Below are positions 17,594-31,446 of a stretch of 64,000 nt of DNA, piece by piece. The notes under the pieces were generated by a model that worked only from the letters and a program-made list of their open reading frames with translations, was not told where the DNA came from and did not search any database. The position numbers and the translations under genes were made by a program. This DNA is from Phycisphaerae bacterium (GTDB lineage Bacteria; Planctomycetota; Phycisphaerae; Phycisphaerales; SM1A02): the NCBI GenBank assembly GCA_016795065.1, contig JAEUIU010000066.1, positions 168,610 through 232,609 of the forward strand, read 5' to 3'. Each line of letters opens with the position of its first letter. The first letter of the stretch is position 1.

Positions 17594-19147
17594 ATGTTCC
17601 TCGCACAGACCCCCACATGTTTCGCACTCGCGGTTCTCCTCGCGAGTTCCTGGATCATCGCCATGCAATCCCCGCCCTCATCGACCCCTACGCCGTCGTC
17701 CGCGTCGGTCACGGTTCCGGCGCCGGCACCGCTGCTTCCCATCCCGACCGCCGCCCAGCGGGCCTGGCATGACCTCGAGTTCACGGCCTTCATCCACTTC
17801 GGTCCCAACACCTTCACCGATTCTGAGTGGGGGCACGGCGACGAGCCGGGCGACGTCTTCAACCCAAGCGACCTCGACACCCGCCAGTGGGTGCGGGTCT
17901 TCACCGACGCAGGCATGAAAGGCGTCGTGATCACCGCCAAGCACCATGACGGCTTCTGCAACTGGCCGACCGCGAAGAGTACGCATTCCGTCGCCAACAG
18001 CCCGTGGAAGGGCGGCAAGGGCGACCTGCTCCGCGAGTTGAGCGATGCCTGTCGCGACGCGCGAATCCGCTTCGGCGTGTACCTCTCGCCGTGGGACCGC
18101 AACAACTCGGCCTATGGGACCGGTGAGCCATACAACGAGTACTTCCGGGCCCAGTTGCGCGAAGTGTTAGGGAACTACGGTCCCATCCACGAGGTCTGGT
18201 TCGACGGCGCCTGTGGTGAGGGCCCCAACGGGAAACGGCAGGTCTACGACTTCCCGAGCTTCGAGCGTGTCGTGCGCGAACTTCAGCCCAATGCGGTGAT
18301 CTTCAGCGACGTCGGCCCCGACATCCGCTGGGTCGGCAACGAGCAGGGGTGGGCCGGCGAGACCTGTTGGGGAATGCTGAAAGTGAAGGGGCATGGCCGC
18401 GGAAACGACAATCCGCCCCCGACCACCAGCCTCAATGAGGGCGATGAGGATGGCGAGGCGTGGATCCCCGCCGAGTGCGACGTGAGCATCCGACCGGGCT
18501 GGTTCTACCACGCACACGAAGACGACAAGGTGAAGTCGCCGGAAGCGCTCCTTGACCTCTGGGAGCGCAGCGTCGGGCGCAACGCGAACCTCCATCTCAA
18601 CTTCCCAGTCGACCGACGGGGACTGATCCACGAGAACGATGTCGCCGCGGTGCGCGGGTTGCGCAAACTGTTAGACGCGACCTACGGCCCCGGCACGAAT
18701 CTCGCCCAGGGACGCCCGGCGACCGTCTCGAACGGCCGAGGGAGCAAGGGAAGTGGGACGGGTCCGGACGCTGCGGCGACTGCCTTCGGCGCTTCGCGTG
18801 CCGTTGACGGCGATCCGAGCACCTACTGGGCGACCGACGACGATGTCCGAATCGCCTCGATCGAAATCGAACTTCCGCACGATCGCGACTTCGACCGCGT
18901 GGTCCTCGGCGAGCCGACCTGGCTCGGGCAGCGGGTGAGGCGGTTCTCGGTGTCGGTGCCGGATGGCAAGGACTGGCGGGTCATTGGACAAGGCACGACC
19001 ATCGGCCGAAAGCGGATTCTGGGCGTTCCCCTCACTCGTGCGCCGCGACTGCGCGTCGACATCCTCGACAGTCGTGCGTGCCCGCTTCTTACCGAAGTCG
19101 CCGTCCATGCGACGGTACGTCCTCCGACCCCGCCCCAGGGATCCTGA
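17594..19147 (+). CDS. GH29 alpha-L-fucosidase with C-terminal F5/8-type carbohydrate-binding domain
   Basis: A secreted enzyme of 517 residues that should release alpha-L-fucose from glycans. ATG 17594 is chosen because it begins a signal peptide (MFLAQTPTCFALAVLLASSWI). The GH29 TIM barrel occupies about residues 50-370: FTAFIHFGPNTFTDSEWG, GVVITAKHHDGFCNWPT, RFGVYLSPWDRN and VWFDGACG, in which Asp204 is the predicted nucleophile. The C-terminal 140 residues (AVDGDPSTYWATDDD...IEIELPHDRDFDRVVLGE) are a discoidin-like domain. Only 37 bases separate it from the divergent ThuA-like gene, so the two promoters probably overlap. Its last 59 bases overlap the convergent kinase gene. Confidence 0.93.
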   Translation: MFLAQTPTCFALAVLLASSWIIAMQSPPSSTPTPSSASVTVPAPAPLLPIPTAAQRAWHDLEFTAFIHFGPNTFTDSEWGHGDEPGDVFNPSDLDTRQWVRVFTDAGMKGVVITAKHHDGFCNWPTAKSTHSVANSPWKGGKGDLLRELSDACRDARIRFGVYLSPWDRNNSAYGTGEPYNEYFRAQLREVLGNYGPIHEVWFDGACGEGPNGKRQVYDFPSFERVVRELQPNAVIFSDVGPDIRWVGNEQGWAGETCWGMLKVKGHGRGNDNPPPTTSLNEGDEDGEAWIPAECDVSIRPGWFYHAHEDDKVKSPEALLDLWERSVGRNANLHLNFPVDRRGLIHENDVAAVRGLRKLLDATYGPGTNLAQGRPATVSNGRGSKGSGTGPDAAATAFGASRAVDGDPSTYWATDDDVRIASIEIELPHDRDFDRVVLGEPTWLGQRVRRFSVSVPDGKDWRVIGQGTTIGRKRILGVPLTRAPRLRVDILDSRACPLLTEVAVHATVRPPTPPQGS

Positions 19148-20138
19148 ACTTGAAGGTCGCGCCCTCTCCCGGTGAGGCTTCCGCCCAAACCTGACCACCG
19201 TGGCGCTCGATGATGCGTTGCACCGTCGCCAGGCCGATGCCGGTGCCGGGAAAGAGCTCCGCCCCGTGCAGGCGCTGGTAGGGATGGAAGAGGCGCTCCG
19301 CCTCTGTCATGTCGAAGCCGATGCCGTTGTCGCGCACGAAGTGGACGACCTCGCCGCCCTCGCGCACCTGCCCGACCTCGATCTGCGGCGAGGTCACCAT
19401 GCCGGTGAACTTCCACGCGTTTCCGAGGAGATTCTCCATGACGATTCGCATCAGGCGCGGATCGGCACGAATGATCATGTCCGAGCGAATGCGCAGTTCG
19501 ACGCCGCGATGGGGCGAGCGGGTCTGCAGCTCGGCACCCACCTCCGCCGCCAGGGCACTTAGATCGGTCGGCTCGCGGGAGATCTCGAGTCGGGAAACCT
19601 GGGAGAGGCGGAGCAGGTCGTCAATGAGTTCGTTCATGCGCCGCGTGGCAGAGCGAAGCTGGTTCAGGCGGTGCAGCGCTTCGGCGTCGACGCGGTTTGC
19701 ATAGTCCTCGATGAGTGCCTGGCTGAATCCATCAATCGCCCGAAGCGGGGCCCGCAGGTCGTGGGAGACGGCGTAGCTGAAGGCATCGAGTTCGCGATTC
19801 GCCGCCTCCAGACGCCGGTTCGATTCCTCCAGAACGCTGTTGGCTTCCTGGAACCCCCGCATCGCCATCTCGAAGACCGAGACGCACTCGGCCGCGAGCA
19901 ACCCCGCCGACCGGGCAACGCGCTCGACCTCGTCGGGCGTCTCAAGTCGGTGAAGAAGGCTGGCGAGCGACTTGTGATGCAGCAGGACCAACTCGACGAC
20001 GCCAACCCCTTCGGCCCATGCCGATCGCCCCAGCTCATAGGCTCGCTCCAGCACATCCTCGCTCTCCTCATCGGCCCAGCGCATGAGGAGCGTCGAGTAG
20101 CGTGAGGCGACCGATGTGGGCTCGACGGAGTTCATCAT
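19089..20138 (-). CDS. Sensor histidine kinase with RsbU-type N-terminal domain
   Basis: A 349-residue soluble kinase and the last gene of the stressosome operon. Residues about 10-95 resemble the RsbU N-terminal domain (YSTLLMRWADEESEDVLERA, ...VELVLLHHKSLASLL), the helical docking site for RsbT. A short coiled coil (about 95-120) leads into HisKA with the phospho-acceptor in YAVSHDLRAPLRAIDGF. The HATPase domain shows MENLLGNAWKFT, DNGIGFD and GTGIGLATVQRIIERHGG. It has no transmembrane or receiver domain. The start overlaps the upstream RsbX-like gene by an ATGA-type junction (20135-20138), so translation is probably coupled. The 3' end overlaps the convergent fucosidase gene by 59 bases. 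By analogy with RsbU it is the likely target of RsbT. Confidence 0.9.
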   Translation of the reverse strand: MMNSVEPTSVASRYSTLLMRWADEESEDVLERAYELGRSAWAEGVGVVELVLLHHKSLASLLHRLETPDEVERVARSAGLLAAECVSVFEMAMRGFQEANSVLEESNRRLEAANRELDAFSYAVSHDLRAPLRAIDGFSQALIEDYANRVDAEALHRLNQLRSATRRMNELIDDLLRLSQVSRLEISREPTDLSALAAEVGAELQTRSPHRGVELRIRSDMIIRADPRLMRIVMENLLGNAWKFTGMVTSPQIEVGQVREGGEVVHFVRDNGIGFDMTEAERLFHPYQRLHGAELFPGTGIGLATVQRIIERHGGQVWAEASPGEGATFKFRIPGAGSEDVPSHGRRLR

Positions 20139-20776
20139 CGCGGGCCTCCGTGACGAGCAACGAGGACGAGGGCGTCGTCTCCGCTGAGGGCGTGGCGGGC
20201 GAGGATGTCACGAGCGATCTCGGCCGGTTCGCCATTGCAAGGCGATTGAACAGCGAACTGCTCGGAGATGCCATCGGTGGCAAGAACGATGAGGTCGTCG
20301 GGGCCCAAGTCCAGAGACGCGGTCCGCAGCGGCGGAAGGTGGTGCCCGACGACGCCCCCTGAGGCCACGATGAGCGCGCGGGCAGGCAGGCCGCCCGGCG
20401 AGGCGCGGACGAGCAGCGCCTCGACGTTGCCGACGCCCAACCAAGTCAATGTTCCGAGGGTCGGGCTCACCGCGACGAGGGTCAAGGCGACACCGCGCGT
20501 CGAACGCAATTGGCGATGGCACTCCTGCACGATCTCATCGAGCGGCGCGTCCGCACGTTCCGCTATCGTCTCGATCGCCCGCTCGGCCGCTCGCGCCGCC
20601 TCGATGCCGTGGCCGAGTCCATCGACCACAGCCAGGAGCGTCTCGCGTCCGCTGACGACGAGCGAGCGGTCGCCGCACGCGACCTCGCCCGGATAGGGCC
20701 TCGCTTCAACGGCCCACTCCAAGGCGGAATGGACGCCGGACATCGGAACGGCAGGATCGTCTGGGTATGCGAACAT
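20135..20776 (-). CDS. rsbX: RsbX-like PP2C/SpoIIE-family phosphatase
   Basis: 213 residues. PP2C/SpoIIE-type motifs are visible: ACGDRSLV, VVDGLGHGIEAARAAERA (the metal-binding DG/GHG segment) and LATDGISEQF. There is no sensor domain and its length is close to RsbX (about 200), the phosphatase that resets phosphorylated RsbR and RsbS in stressosomes. It starts one base after the rsbT stop and overlaps the kinase start, so it sits in the classical R-S-T-X order. The assignment as RsbX rather than an RsbU/RsbP-type enzyme rests on size and context. Confidence 0.85.
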   Translation of the reverse strand: MFAYPDDPAVPMSGVHSALEWAVEARPYPGEVACGDRSLVVSGRETLLAVVDGLGHGIEAARAAERAIETIAERADAPLDEIVQECHRQLRSTRGVALTLVAVSPTLGTLTWLGVGNVEALLVRASPGGLPARALIVASGGVVGHHLPPLRTASLDLGPDDLIVLATDGISEQFAVQSPCNGEPAEIARDILARHALSGDDALVLVARHGGPR

Positions 20777-20777
20777 C

Positions 20778-21191
20778 TCAGCGCACCCACTTCGTCATCG
20801 TGACGTTGGTTCCGCGACCGACCTCCGACTCGATCGCGAACTCGTCCATCAGCCGTCGCGATCCGGGCAATCCGAGGCCGAGGCCGCGCGAGGTCGAGTA
20901 GCCGTCGGTGAGGGCCTTGCGAAGGTCGGGAATCCCTGGGCCCGAATCGCGGGCCTCGATCGAAAGGCCGCGCCGTCCGCCCAGTTCAACGCAGCAGAGG
21001 ATGATCTCGCCGCGCTGGGCATAGAGGAGGATGTTGCGAGCTACTTCCGAGATCGCGGTGGCGATGAGCGTTCCGTCGCAGCCAGCGAAGCCGAGTTCGA
21101 TCGCCATCGTCCGCCCACGCTGGCGGGCGGCGACGATGTCCGCTTCGTTCGCAATCGGCATGACAAGAGGCTCGGTGGAGATCTCGCTCAT
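20778..21191 (-). CDS. rsbT: RsbT-like serine kinase, stressosome switch
   Basis: About 137 residues of the GHKL ATPase fold: ATAISEVARNILLYAQRGEI (N-box), ARDSGPGIPDL (G1) and STSRGLGLGLPGSRRLMDEF (G2). In known stressosomes RsbT phosphorylates RsbR and RsbS and then leaves to activate a partner with an RsbU N-terminal domain. The start at 21191 (MSEIS) is favoured because it forms an ATGA overlap with the rsbS stop; an in-frame ATG at 21203 would add four residues. Confidence 0.92.
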   Translation of the reverse strand: MSEISTEPLVMPIANEADIVAARQRGRTMAIELGFAGCDGTLIATAISEVARNILLYAQRGEIILCCVELGGRRGLSIEARDSGPGIPDLRKALTDGYSTSRGLGLGLPGSRRLMDEFAIESEVGRGTNVTMTKWVR

Positions 21192-21613
21192 CGGTCGATC
21201 CATTCGAGCTCGGCGAGCCCGGCGAGCCCGGCGAGGTTCGTCGTCGAGGTCGGGTCCGCGGATCGGATGGTGCGGGCGAGCATGTTGAGGCCATCCTCGA
21301 GGTCAAGGGCCGTGTCGACACCATCCAGGCGCAGTCCAAGCTGGACCATCGCGAAGGCAACGCCAGGCTGGATGCCGACGATGACAGTGGTCGCTCCGCG
21401 CATGCGCACCGCGTGGGAGATCGTGCGAAGCATGCGGGCGGCGAAGGAATCGAGAACGTCGAGGGCCGTGACGTCCAGCACCACCCCGAGGCTGCGATGG
21501 GTGCCGACCCGCTGGAGAAGGTCGTCGCGCAGCCGGTGGAGGTCGGCGTCGGTCAGTGCGTCCTGCACGGTGGCGATGAGTACCGGACCCTGCTTGAGGA
21601 TGGGTACCTGCAT
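21188..21613 (-). CDS. rsbS: RsbS-like STAS scaffold protein
   Basis: A single STAS domain of 141 residues. The start MQVPILKQGPVLIATVQ resembles RsbS (IPILKLYNCLLVSIQ in Bacillus subtilis). The phosphorylatable serine is Ser56 in LDVLDSFAARML, matching the IDSF motif of RsbS. GIQPGVAFAMVQLGLRL also follows RsbS closely. It forms the stressosome core with RsbR. The C-terminus is slightly extended by repeated Leu-Ala-Gly units (NLAGLAGLAEL), not expected in the family. It is separated from rsbR by three bases and overlaps rsbT. Confidence 0.93.
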   Translation of the reverse strand: MQVPILKQGPVLIATVQDALTDADLHRLRDDLLQRVGTHRSLGVVLDVTALDVLDSFAARMLRTISHAVRMRGATTVIVGIQPGVAFAMVQLGLRLDGVDTALDLEDGLNMLARTIRSADPTSTTNLAGLAGLAELEWIDR

Positions 21614-21616
21614 GGT

Positions 21617-22603
21617 CTACGCCTCGACCCTGGAGACGCGATATCCAAGCGACCGTTCGGCCTCTTCGATGCCGCCCTGAAGGTCACCCACGGTCCTGAT
21701 GCGATTGAGATCGATGCCGACGAGGACGAGCGCCTGAGCCACCTCCGCTGAGAGGCCGGTGATGATGACCGTCGCTCCCATGAGGCGAGCCGCCTCGACG
21801 GTCTGGACGAGATGGTTGGCGACGCGCGAGTCGACCGAGGGCACGCCGGTGATGTCCATCACGACGACCTTGGCCCGGTTGGCCCGGATCGATCGAAGAA
21901 GCTGCTCGGTGAGCTGACGCGCCCGGGTCGGATCAATCACGCCGATGATCGGCAGAATCAGAAGTCCCGCCCGCAACTGGAGGACCGGCGTCGAGAGTTC
22001 CCGGATCGCCTCCTCCTGTCGCCGAATCGTGGTCAGGTAGATCTCGATCGCCAGACCGATGTCGAAGAAGACCAGCTTCTTGAGCGAGAAGTAGCAGGCC
22101 CGCCCCCGCTCGGGGTCGTCCTGAAAGGCCCGCATCAGCCGGCTGCCGACGGCCCGGAGATAGAAGTTGTACGCCCCGAGGTACCACTTCACGTCGAGGC
22201 CGATCCGTTGGTGAATCGCCCCGATCTTCAGCCGGTCGCGCACGTATTCGCGGTCGTAGTTGCCCTCGGTCAGGCGGAGGAAGTACTCCGTCTGCATGGC
22301 CTTCACGCGGCGGAGTGTCTGCTCGTCGCGAAAGAAGGCTCGAGTCTCGTCGAAAGCGAGAAAGTGGCGATAGAGGTCCTCGATGACCTCGGCCGCATAA
22401 CCTCGGGCGACGTCACGGATGCTGGTGAGATTGGCGATGTCATCCGCCGTGATCTCCAGCCACGACATGCGGCGAGCCACCTCCTCGTCGGTCAGTTGCA
22501 TCTCGTCGACCCCGATAGCCCCGACGGGACCTATGGGGACGGCAGCGGGTGGGCGCTGCGAGCCATAGGAATGCGGAGCGACGGGGCGCTGCGGGCTACT
22601 CAT
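21617..22603 (-). CDS. rsbR: RsbR-type stressosome sensor with an N-terminal globin domain
   Basis: 328 residues. The start ATG 22603 is preceded by GAGGGA at a good distance; a TTG one codon earlier is less likely. Residues about 40-195 form a globin-coupled-sensor domain: LKIGAIHQRIGLDVKWYLGAY holds the predicted proximal heme ligand His131 in the usual context of this family. The C-terminal STAS domain (about 204-320) reads STPVLQLRAGLLILPIIGVID ... DITGVPSVDSRVA, with Ser259 where B. subtilis RsbRA has phosphorylated Thr205. The Thr171 region reads IDPTRAR. Heme globin RsbR proteins are known as oxygen-responsive stressosome sensors in other bacteria. First gene of the R-S-T-X-kinase operon. 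Confidence 0.92.
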   Translation of the reverse strand: MSSPQRPVAPHSYGSQRPPAAVPIGPVGAIGVDEMQLTDEEVARRMSWLEITADDIANLTSIRDVARGYAAEVIEDLYRHFLAFDETRAFFRDEQTLRRVKAMQTEYFLRLTEGNYDREYVRDRLKIGAIHQRIGLDVKWYLGAYNFYLRAVGSRLMRAFQDDPERGRACYFSLKKLVFFDIGLAIEIYLTTIRRQEEAIRELSTPVLQLRAGLLILPIIGVIDPTRARQLTEQLLRSIRANRAKVVVMDITGVPSVDSRVANHLVQTVEAARLMGATVIITGLSAEVAQALVLVGIDLNRIRTVGDLQGGIEEAERSLGYRVSRVEA

Positions 22604-22931
22604 CAATCGTCCCTCGTATGTGGCGCATCGAACATCTCGTGCGGCGCAGGCTACGGTGCGCGCAGAGTACGGTCAATCTCAGGCTGTTGCCACCGCAGAA
22701 GCGAACGAAGTGTTAGGCACCGCGATGCGGCAGACGTTGCGCGACCGCGGTAGTGCCATAGGCGACTCGCCTGAATTGTCGTCTTGCGATCGCGTTTTGA
22801 ACGCGTTTTCAAGCCTCTTCGGCAGTCGCGGAATCTCGCGTCGATCACGGAACGACGATTGCGCATCGGGCGATCGCGGCTAGGCTGGCGTCCAGTTGTG
22901 GGGTTGCTCGACGCGAACAAGGGTGCAACGC
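22604..22931. promoter_or_regulatory. Divergent control region between the stressosome operon and the giant hybrid kinase
   Basis: 328 bases without a gene. It must hold the promoters of both operons. Two imperfect direct repeats, CGCGTTTTGAA and CGCGTTTTCAA, lie side by side near 22793-22815 and could be a regulator site. No consensus sigma-70 promoter stands out. AAGGG just before ATG 22932 may be the ribosome-binding site of the rightward gene. Confidence 0.4.
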
Positions 22932-28658
<5,727 letters not shown>

Positions 28659-28667
28659 GAATGTCCG

Positions 28668-30212
28668 ATGGCGCCAAAGGAGAAGGTCAACATCCTCCTG
28701 GTCGACGACCAGCCAACCAAGCTCCTGAGCTTGGAGACGATCCTCGCTGACCTCGACGAGAACGTCATCAAGGCCAACTCGGCCGATGAGGCGCTTCGGT
28801 TTCTGTTGGCTGAGGAATGTGCGGTCCTGCTGGTCGATGTCTGCATGCCGAAGATGGACGGCTTCGAGCTGGCGGAACTGATCCGCACCCATCCCCGCTT
28901 CGGACGAACGGCCATCATCTTCATTAGCGCGGTCTACTTGACCGACGCCGACCTCCTCCGCGGCTACGACCTTGGCGCGGTCGACTACATCCCGGTGCCA
29001 ATCGTGCCCGAGGTGCTGAAGGCGAAGGTCTCGGTCTTTGCCGAGCTCTTCCGCAAGACCTCGGAGCTTCGCCGTCTGAATGGCGAGTTGGAGCGGCGAC
29101 TTGCCGAGCTCGATCGCTCGAATGAACGCCTTCGATTCGCCGACCGCATGGCGACGATCGGGACGCTTGCGGCCGGACTGGGACATGACATGGGCAATCT
29201 GCTGCTTCCGGTGCGGATGCGGCTCGATTCGCTGACCGGTTGCGATCTGGCTTCCGAAGCTCGTGATGATGTTGCCGCGATCCGGGAAGCCACGGAGTAC
29301 CTTCAGCGACTGGCCCGTAGCCTCCGGCTGCTGGCGCTGGACACCGACGTCGAACATTCAGTCGAACCGAGCACGAACCTCGGCCAGTGGTGGCGCGAGA
29401 CCGAGGTGCTTCTCCGCAACGCGGTGGGGCGGAACGCTGAGCTGGCAGTGTGCATTCCTGAGCATCTGCCGGAGGTGCGGCTCGACAAGGCGGGACTGAC
29501 GCAGGTGGTCTTCAATCTGATCCAGAACGCTCACGACGCTCTCAAGGGCGTCGCTGACGGGAAGATCGTGGTCAGTGCCGTCGGTTCTCCCGACGAGCAG
29601 TGGGTGGTCTTGGACGTGGCGGACAACGGGCCGGGCATGAGCGAAGAGGCCTGTCGACGATGCCTCGAACCCTTCTTCACGACGAAGACCCGCGAGTTGG
29701 GAACGGGCTTGGGGCTGGCCCTTGTGAATGGAATCATCAAGCGGGCCAACGGCAAGGTCTACGTCGAGTCACGCATCGGTCGCGGGACGACATTCTCGAT
29801 GGAGCTTCCCGCGATGCGTCAGGCAACCGAAGCTGGCGGTGATGCGCCGACCGGTGCTGGCGTCGCCCGCGTCGTCCTTCGCACCCAACGACTTCGGGCC
29901 CACGTGGTGTCGATCCTGACTGGGCTTGATTGTGCAATTGCGGTCGACGATTCCGCCGAGGCGGATCTTCTGGTCATTGAGGAGGACGGCAACGGTGCCC
30001 TCAGCGCAGCGGGGGACTTCACCGAACGCCATCCGCATCGCCACGCCATCGTGTTCAGCGGAGAAGGACAAGGTGAAAGCGCGGAATTCGAACAGAATGG
30101 CCAGCCTAGTCGCGTCATTCGCCTTGACCGGTCCATTCGACCATCGTCGCTGCGCGTTCGGATCGGGGAAACCCTGGCGTCCAGTTGCAGGGGGCGGGGG
30201 GGCCACGCATGA
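28668..30212 (+). CDS. Receiver-histidine kinase (REC-HATPase)
   Basis: 514 residues. The N-terminal receiver (about 6-120) has NILLVDDQP, the acceptor Asp in LLVDVCMPKMDGFEL, ISA at the switch position, and YIPVPIVPEVLKAKV at the end with Pro-Val where KP is usual. After a coiled coil, an atypical H-box (GLGHDMGNLLLPVRMRL) leads to a HATPase domain with NLIQNAHDALKG, DNGPGMSEEACRR and GTGLGLALVNGIIKRANG, the NtrB-like type. The last 120 residues have receiver-like hydrophobic pattern (VVLRTQRLRAHVVSIL...DLLVIEEDGNGAL) but lack a clear aspartate set, so they may be a degenerate receiver. AGGA precedes the ATG; the end overlaps the next gene by ATGA. Confidence 0.88.
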   Translation: MAPKEKVNILLVDDQPTKLLSLETILADLDENVIKANSADEALRFLLAEECAVLLVDVCMPKMDGFELAELIRTHPRFGRTAIIFISAVYLTDADLLRGYDLGAVDYIPVPIVPEVLKAKVSVFAELFRKTSELRRLNGELERRLAELDRSNERLRFADRMATIGTLAAGLGHDMGNLLLPVRMRLDSLTGCDLASEARDDVAAIREATEYLQRLARSLRLLALDTDVEHSVEPSTNLGQWWRETEVLLRNAVGRNAELAVCIPEHLPEVRLDKAGLTQVVFNLIQNAHDALKGVADGKIVVSAVGSPDEQWVVLDVADNGPGMSEEACRRCLEPFFTTKTRELGTGLGLALVNGIIKRANGKVYVESRIGRGTTFSMELPAMRQATEAGGDAPTGAGVARVVLRTQRLRAHVVSILTGLDCAIAVDDSAEADLLVIEEDGNGALSAAGDFTERHPHRHAIVFSGEGQGESAEFEQNGQPSRVIRLDRSIRPSSLRVRIGETLASSCRGRGGHA

Positions 30213-30682
30213 ACCAAGCTACGAATGTGGATTCGAATCTGGACCGCCATCGTCGACTTCGCATCGTCTGTATCGACGATAACGCAATGATTGCCAGCGC
30301 TTTGGTGCGACGATTGGAGAGTGATCCGACGCTGACCTGCGTCCAGGTCGTGCAGGAAGGGAATGCCTCGTTTCAAGTCGTGCGCGAGGCTTCGCCCGAC
30401 ATCGTCCTGATGGATGTCGACATGCCAGGTGTCGACACCTTCGCCATTGTCGAGAGGTTTGCGTCGGAACTCCCAGACGTGCGGGTGATCATGTTTAGCG
30501 GACATGTCAATCCTGAGTTCATCGATCGGGCCTTGGACGCCGGAGCGTGGGGCTACCTCTCGAAGAACGAGGACGTGGTCGACCTCATCGAGGCGATCCG
30601 TCGGGCGGGCCAGGGCGAGATCGTCCTGAGCAAGGAAGCCCAAACAGTGCAGCGATCGGCACTGCCGAAGCGAGGGCCGTGA
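30209..30682 (+). CDS. Single-domain response regulator
   Basis: 157 residues from ATG 30209, which overlaps the upstream stop (ATGA), so expression is coupled to the kinase. All receiver residues are present: the DD pair in IVCIDDNAM, the acceptor Asp in VLMDVDMPGVD, Ser in IMFSGHV and Lys in YLSKNED. The receiver is of the NarL-like type, but after residue 130 there is only a short tail (GEIVLSKEAQTVQRSALPKRGP) and no DNA-binding helix-turn-helix. It may act as a phosphate shuttle or bind a protein partner. Last gene of the rightward signalling operon. Confidence 0.9.
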   Translation: MNQATNVDSNLDRHRRLRIVCIDDNAMIASALVRRLESDPTLTCVQVVQEGNASFQVVREASPDIVLMDVDMPGVDTFAIVERFASELPDVRVIMFSGHVNPEFIDRALDAGAWGYLSKNEDVVDLIEAIRRAGQGEIVLSKEAQTVQRSALPKRGP

Positions 30683-30751
30683 CCGCACGTGTTGATTTGA
30701 CGTGCAGCCATGAGTCAGGTGAGCAGCATGAGAAGCTGCTAATCTTCGGAC

Positions 30752-31429
30752 ATGCCCGACGCAGGTCATCCGTGGGTTGCGCCGACGACATTGGCGGGGA
30801 CGCCGTTCGTCCGGACGATCCGGCTCGAGCCGCTCTCGGTTCGTCACGCGGCGGATCTCTTTGCGGCGGCGGATCAGGAGCTCTTTCGCCACAGCATGCA
30901 AGCACCGCCCGAGTGGTCGGTGCGCGGATTCGAGCGCGAGATCGACAAGGTGATCTCGCTCTCGGGCGTCGTGGCGTTCGCGATCATCATGGCGGTTGGG
31001 CGGAGGGCGGGGAAGGCCGTCGGGCGCACGACGTACATGGACATTCGTCCCGAGCATCGTGGACTCGAGATCGGTCGAACCTGGATCAGCCGGGAACTTC
31101 ACGGCACGCGCGTCAACCCTGAGGCAAAGTACCTCATGCTTCGCCACGCCTTCGAGGGTCTCTCTCCGCCGGCGATCCGCGTGCAGCTCTTGACCAACGC
31201 AACGAACCTGCACAGTCAGGCGGCGATCACCAAGCTCGGTGCGCTGCGCGAGGGTGTCCTTCGCAACTCTCGGATCATGCCTCCGGCCCTCGACCGGACC
31301 GAGGAGCGCATCTGCGATTGGGTCTCGTTCAGCATCATCGACAGCGAGTGGCCAGTGGTGCGGGAGCGCCTCGAGGCCCGGCTCACTGCAACGGAATCGG
31401 GTCGCTCCGTCGCGACTTCCACGGGCTAA
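30752..31429 (+). CDS. GNAT-family N-acetyltransferase (RimJ/RimL-like)
   Basis: 225 residues. The pattern fits acetyltransferases of the RimJ/RimL group: TIRLEPLSVRHAADLFAAA at the N-terminus, VGRTTYMDIRPEHRGLEIGRTWIS in the middle, the acyl-CoA-binding stretch NPEAKYLMLRHAFE, and VQLLTNATNLHSQAAITKLGALREG towards the end. The usual arginine/glycine pyrophosphate loop is replaced by RELHGTRVNPEAK, as in this subgroup. The substrate is unknown (protein N-termini or a small amine). The start ATG 30752 has no strong ribosome-binding site. The M29 aminopeptidase follows 17 bases later, so the two are probably co-transcribed. Confidence 0.85.
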   Translation: MPDAGHPWVAPTTLAGTPFVRTIRLEPLSVRHAADLFAAADQELFRHSMQAPPEWSVRGFEREIDKVISLSGVVAFAIIMAVGRRAGKAVGRTTYMDIRPEHRGLEIGRTWISRELHGTRVNPEAKYLMLRHAFEGLSPPAIRVQLLTNATNLHSQAAITKLGALREGVLRNSRIMPPALDRTEERICDWVSFSIIDSEWPVVRERLEARLTATESGRSVATSTG

Positions 31430-31446
31430 GGAAAGGCACGCTCACC

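Noticed and set aside
16234..18105. Longer (623-residue) version of the ThuA-like protein
   Set aside because: The extra N-terminal codons cross the divergent fucosidase gene, while a good signal peptide starts at 17556.
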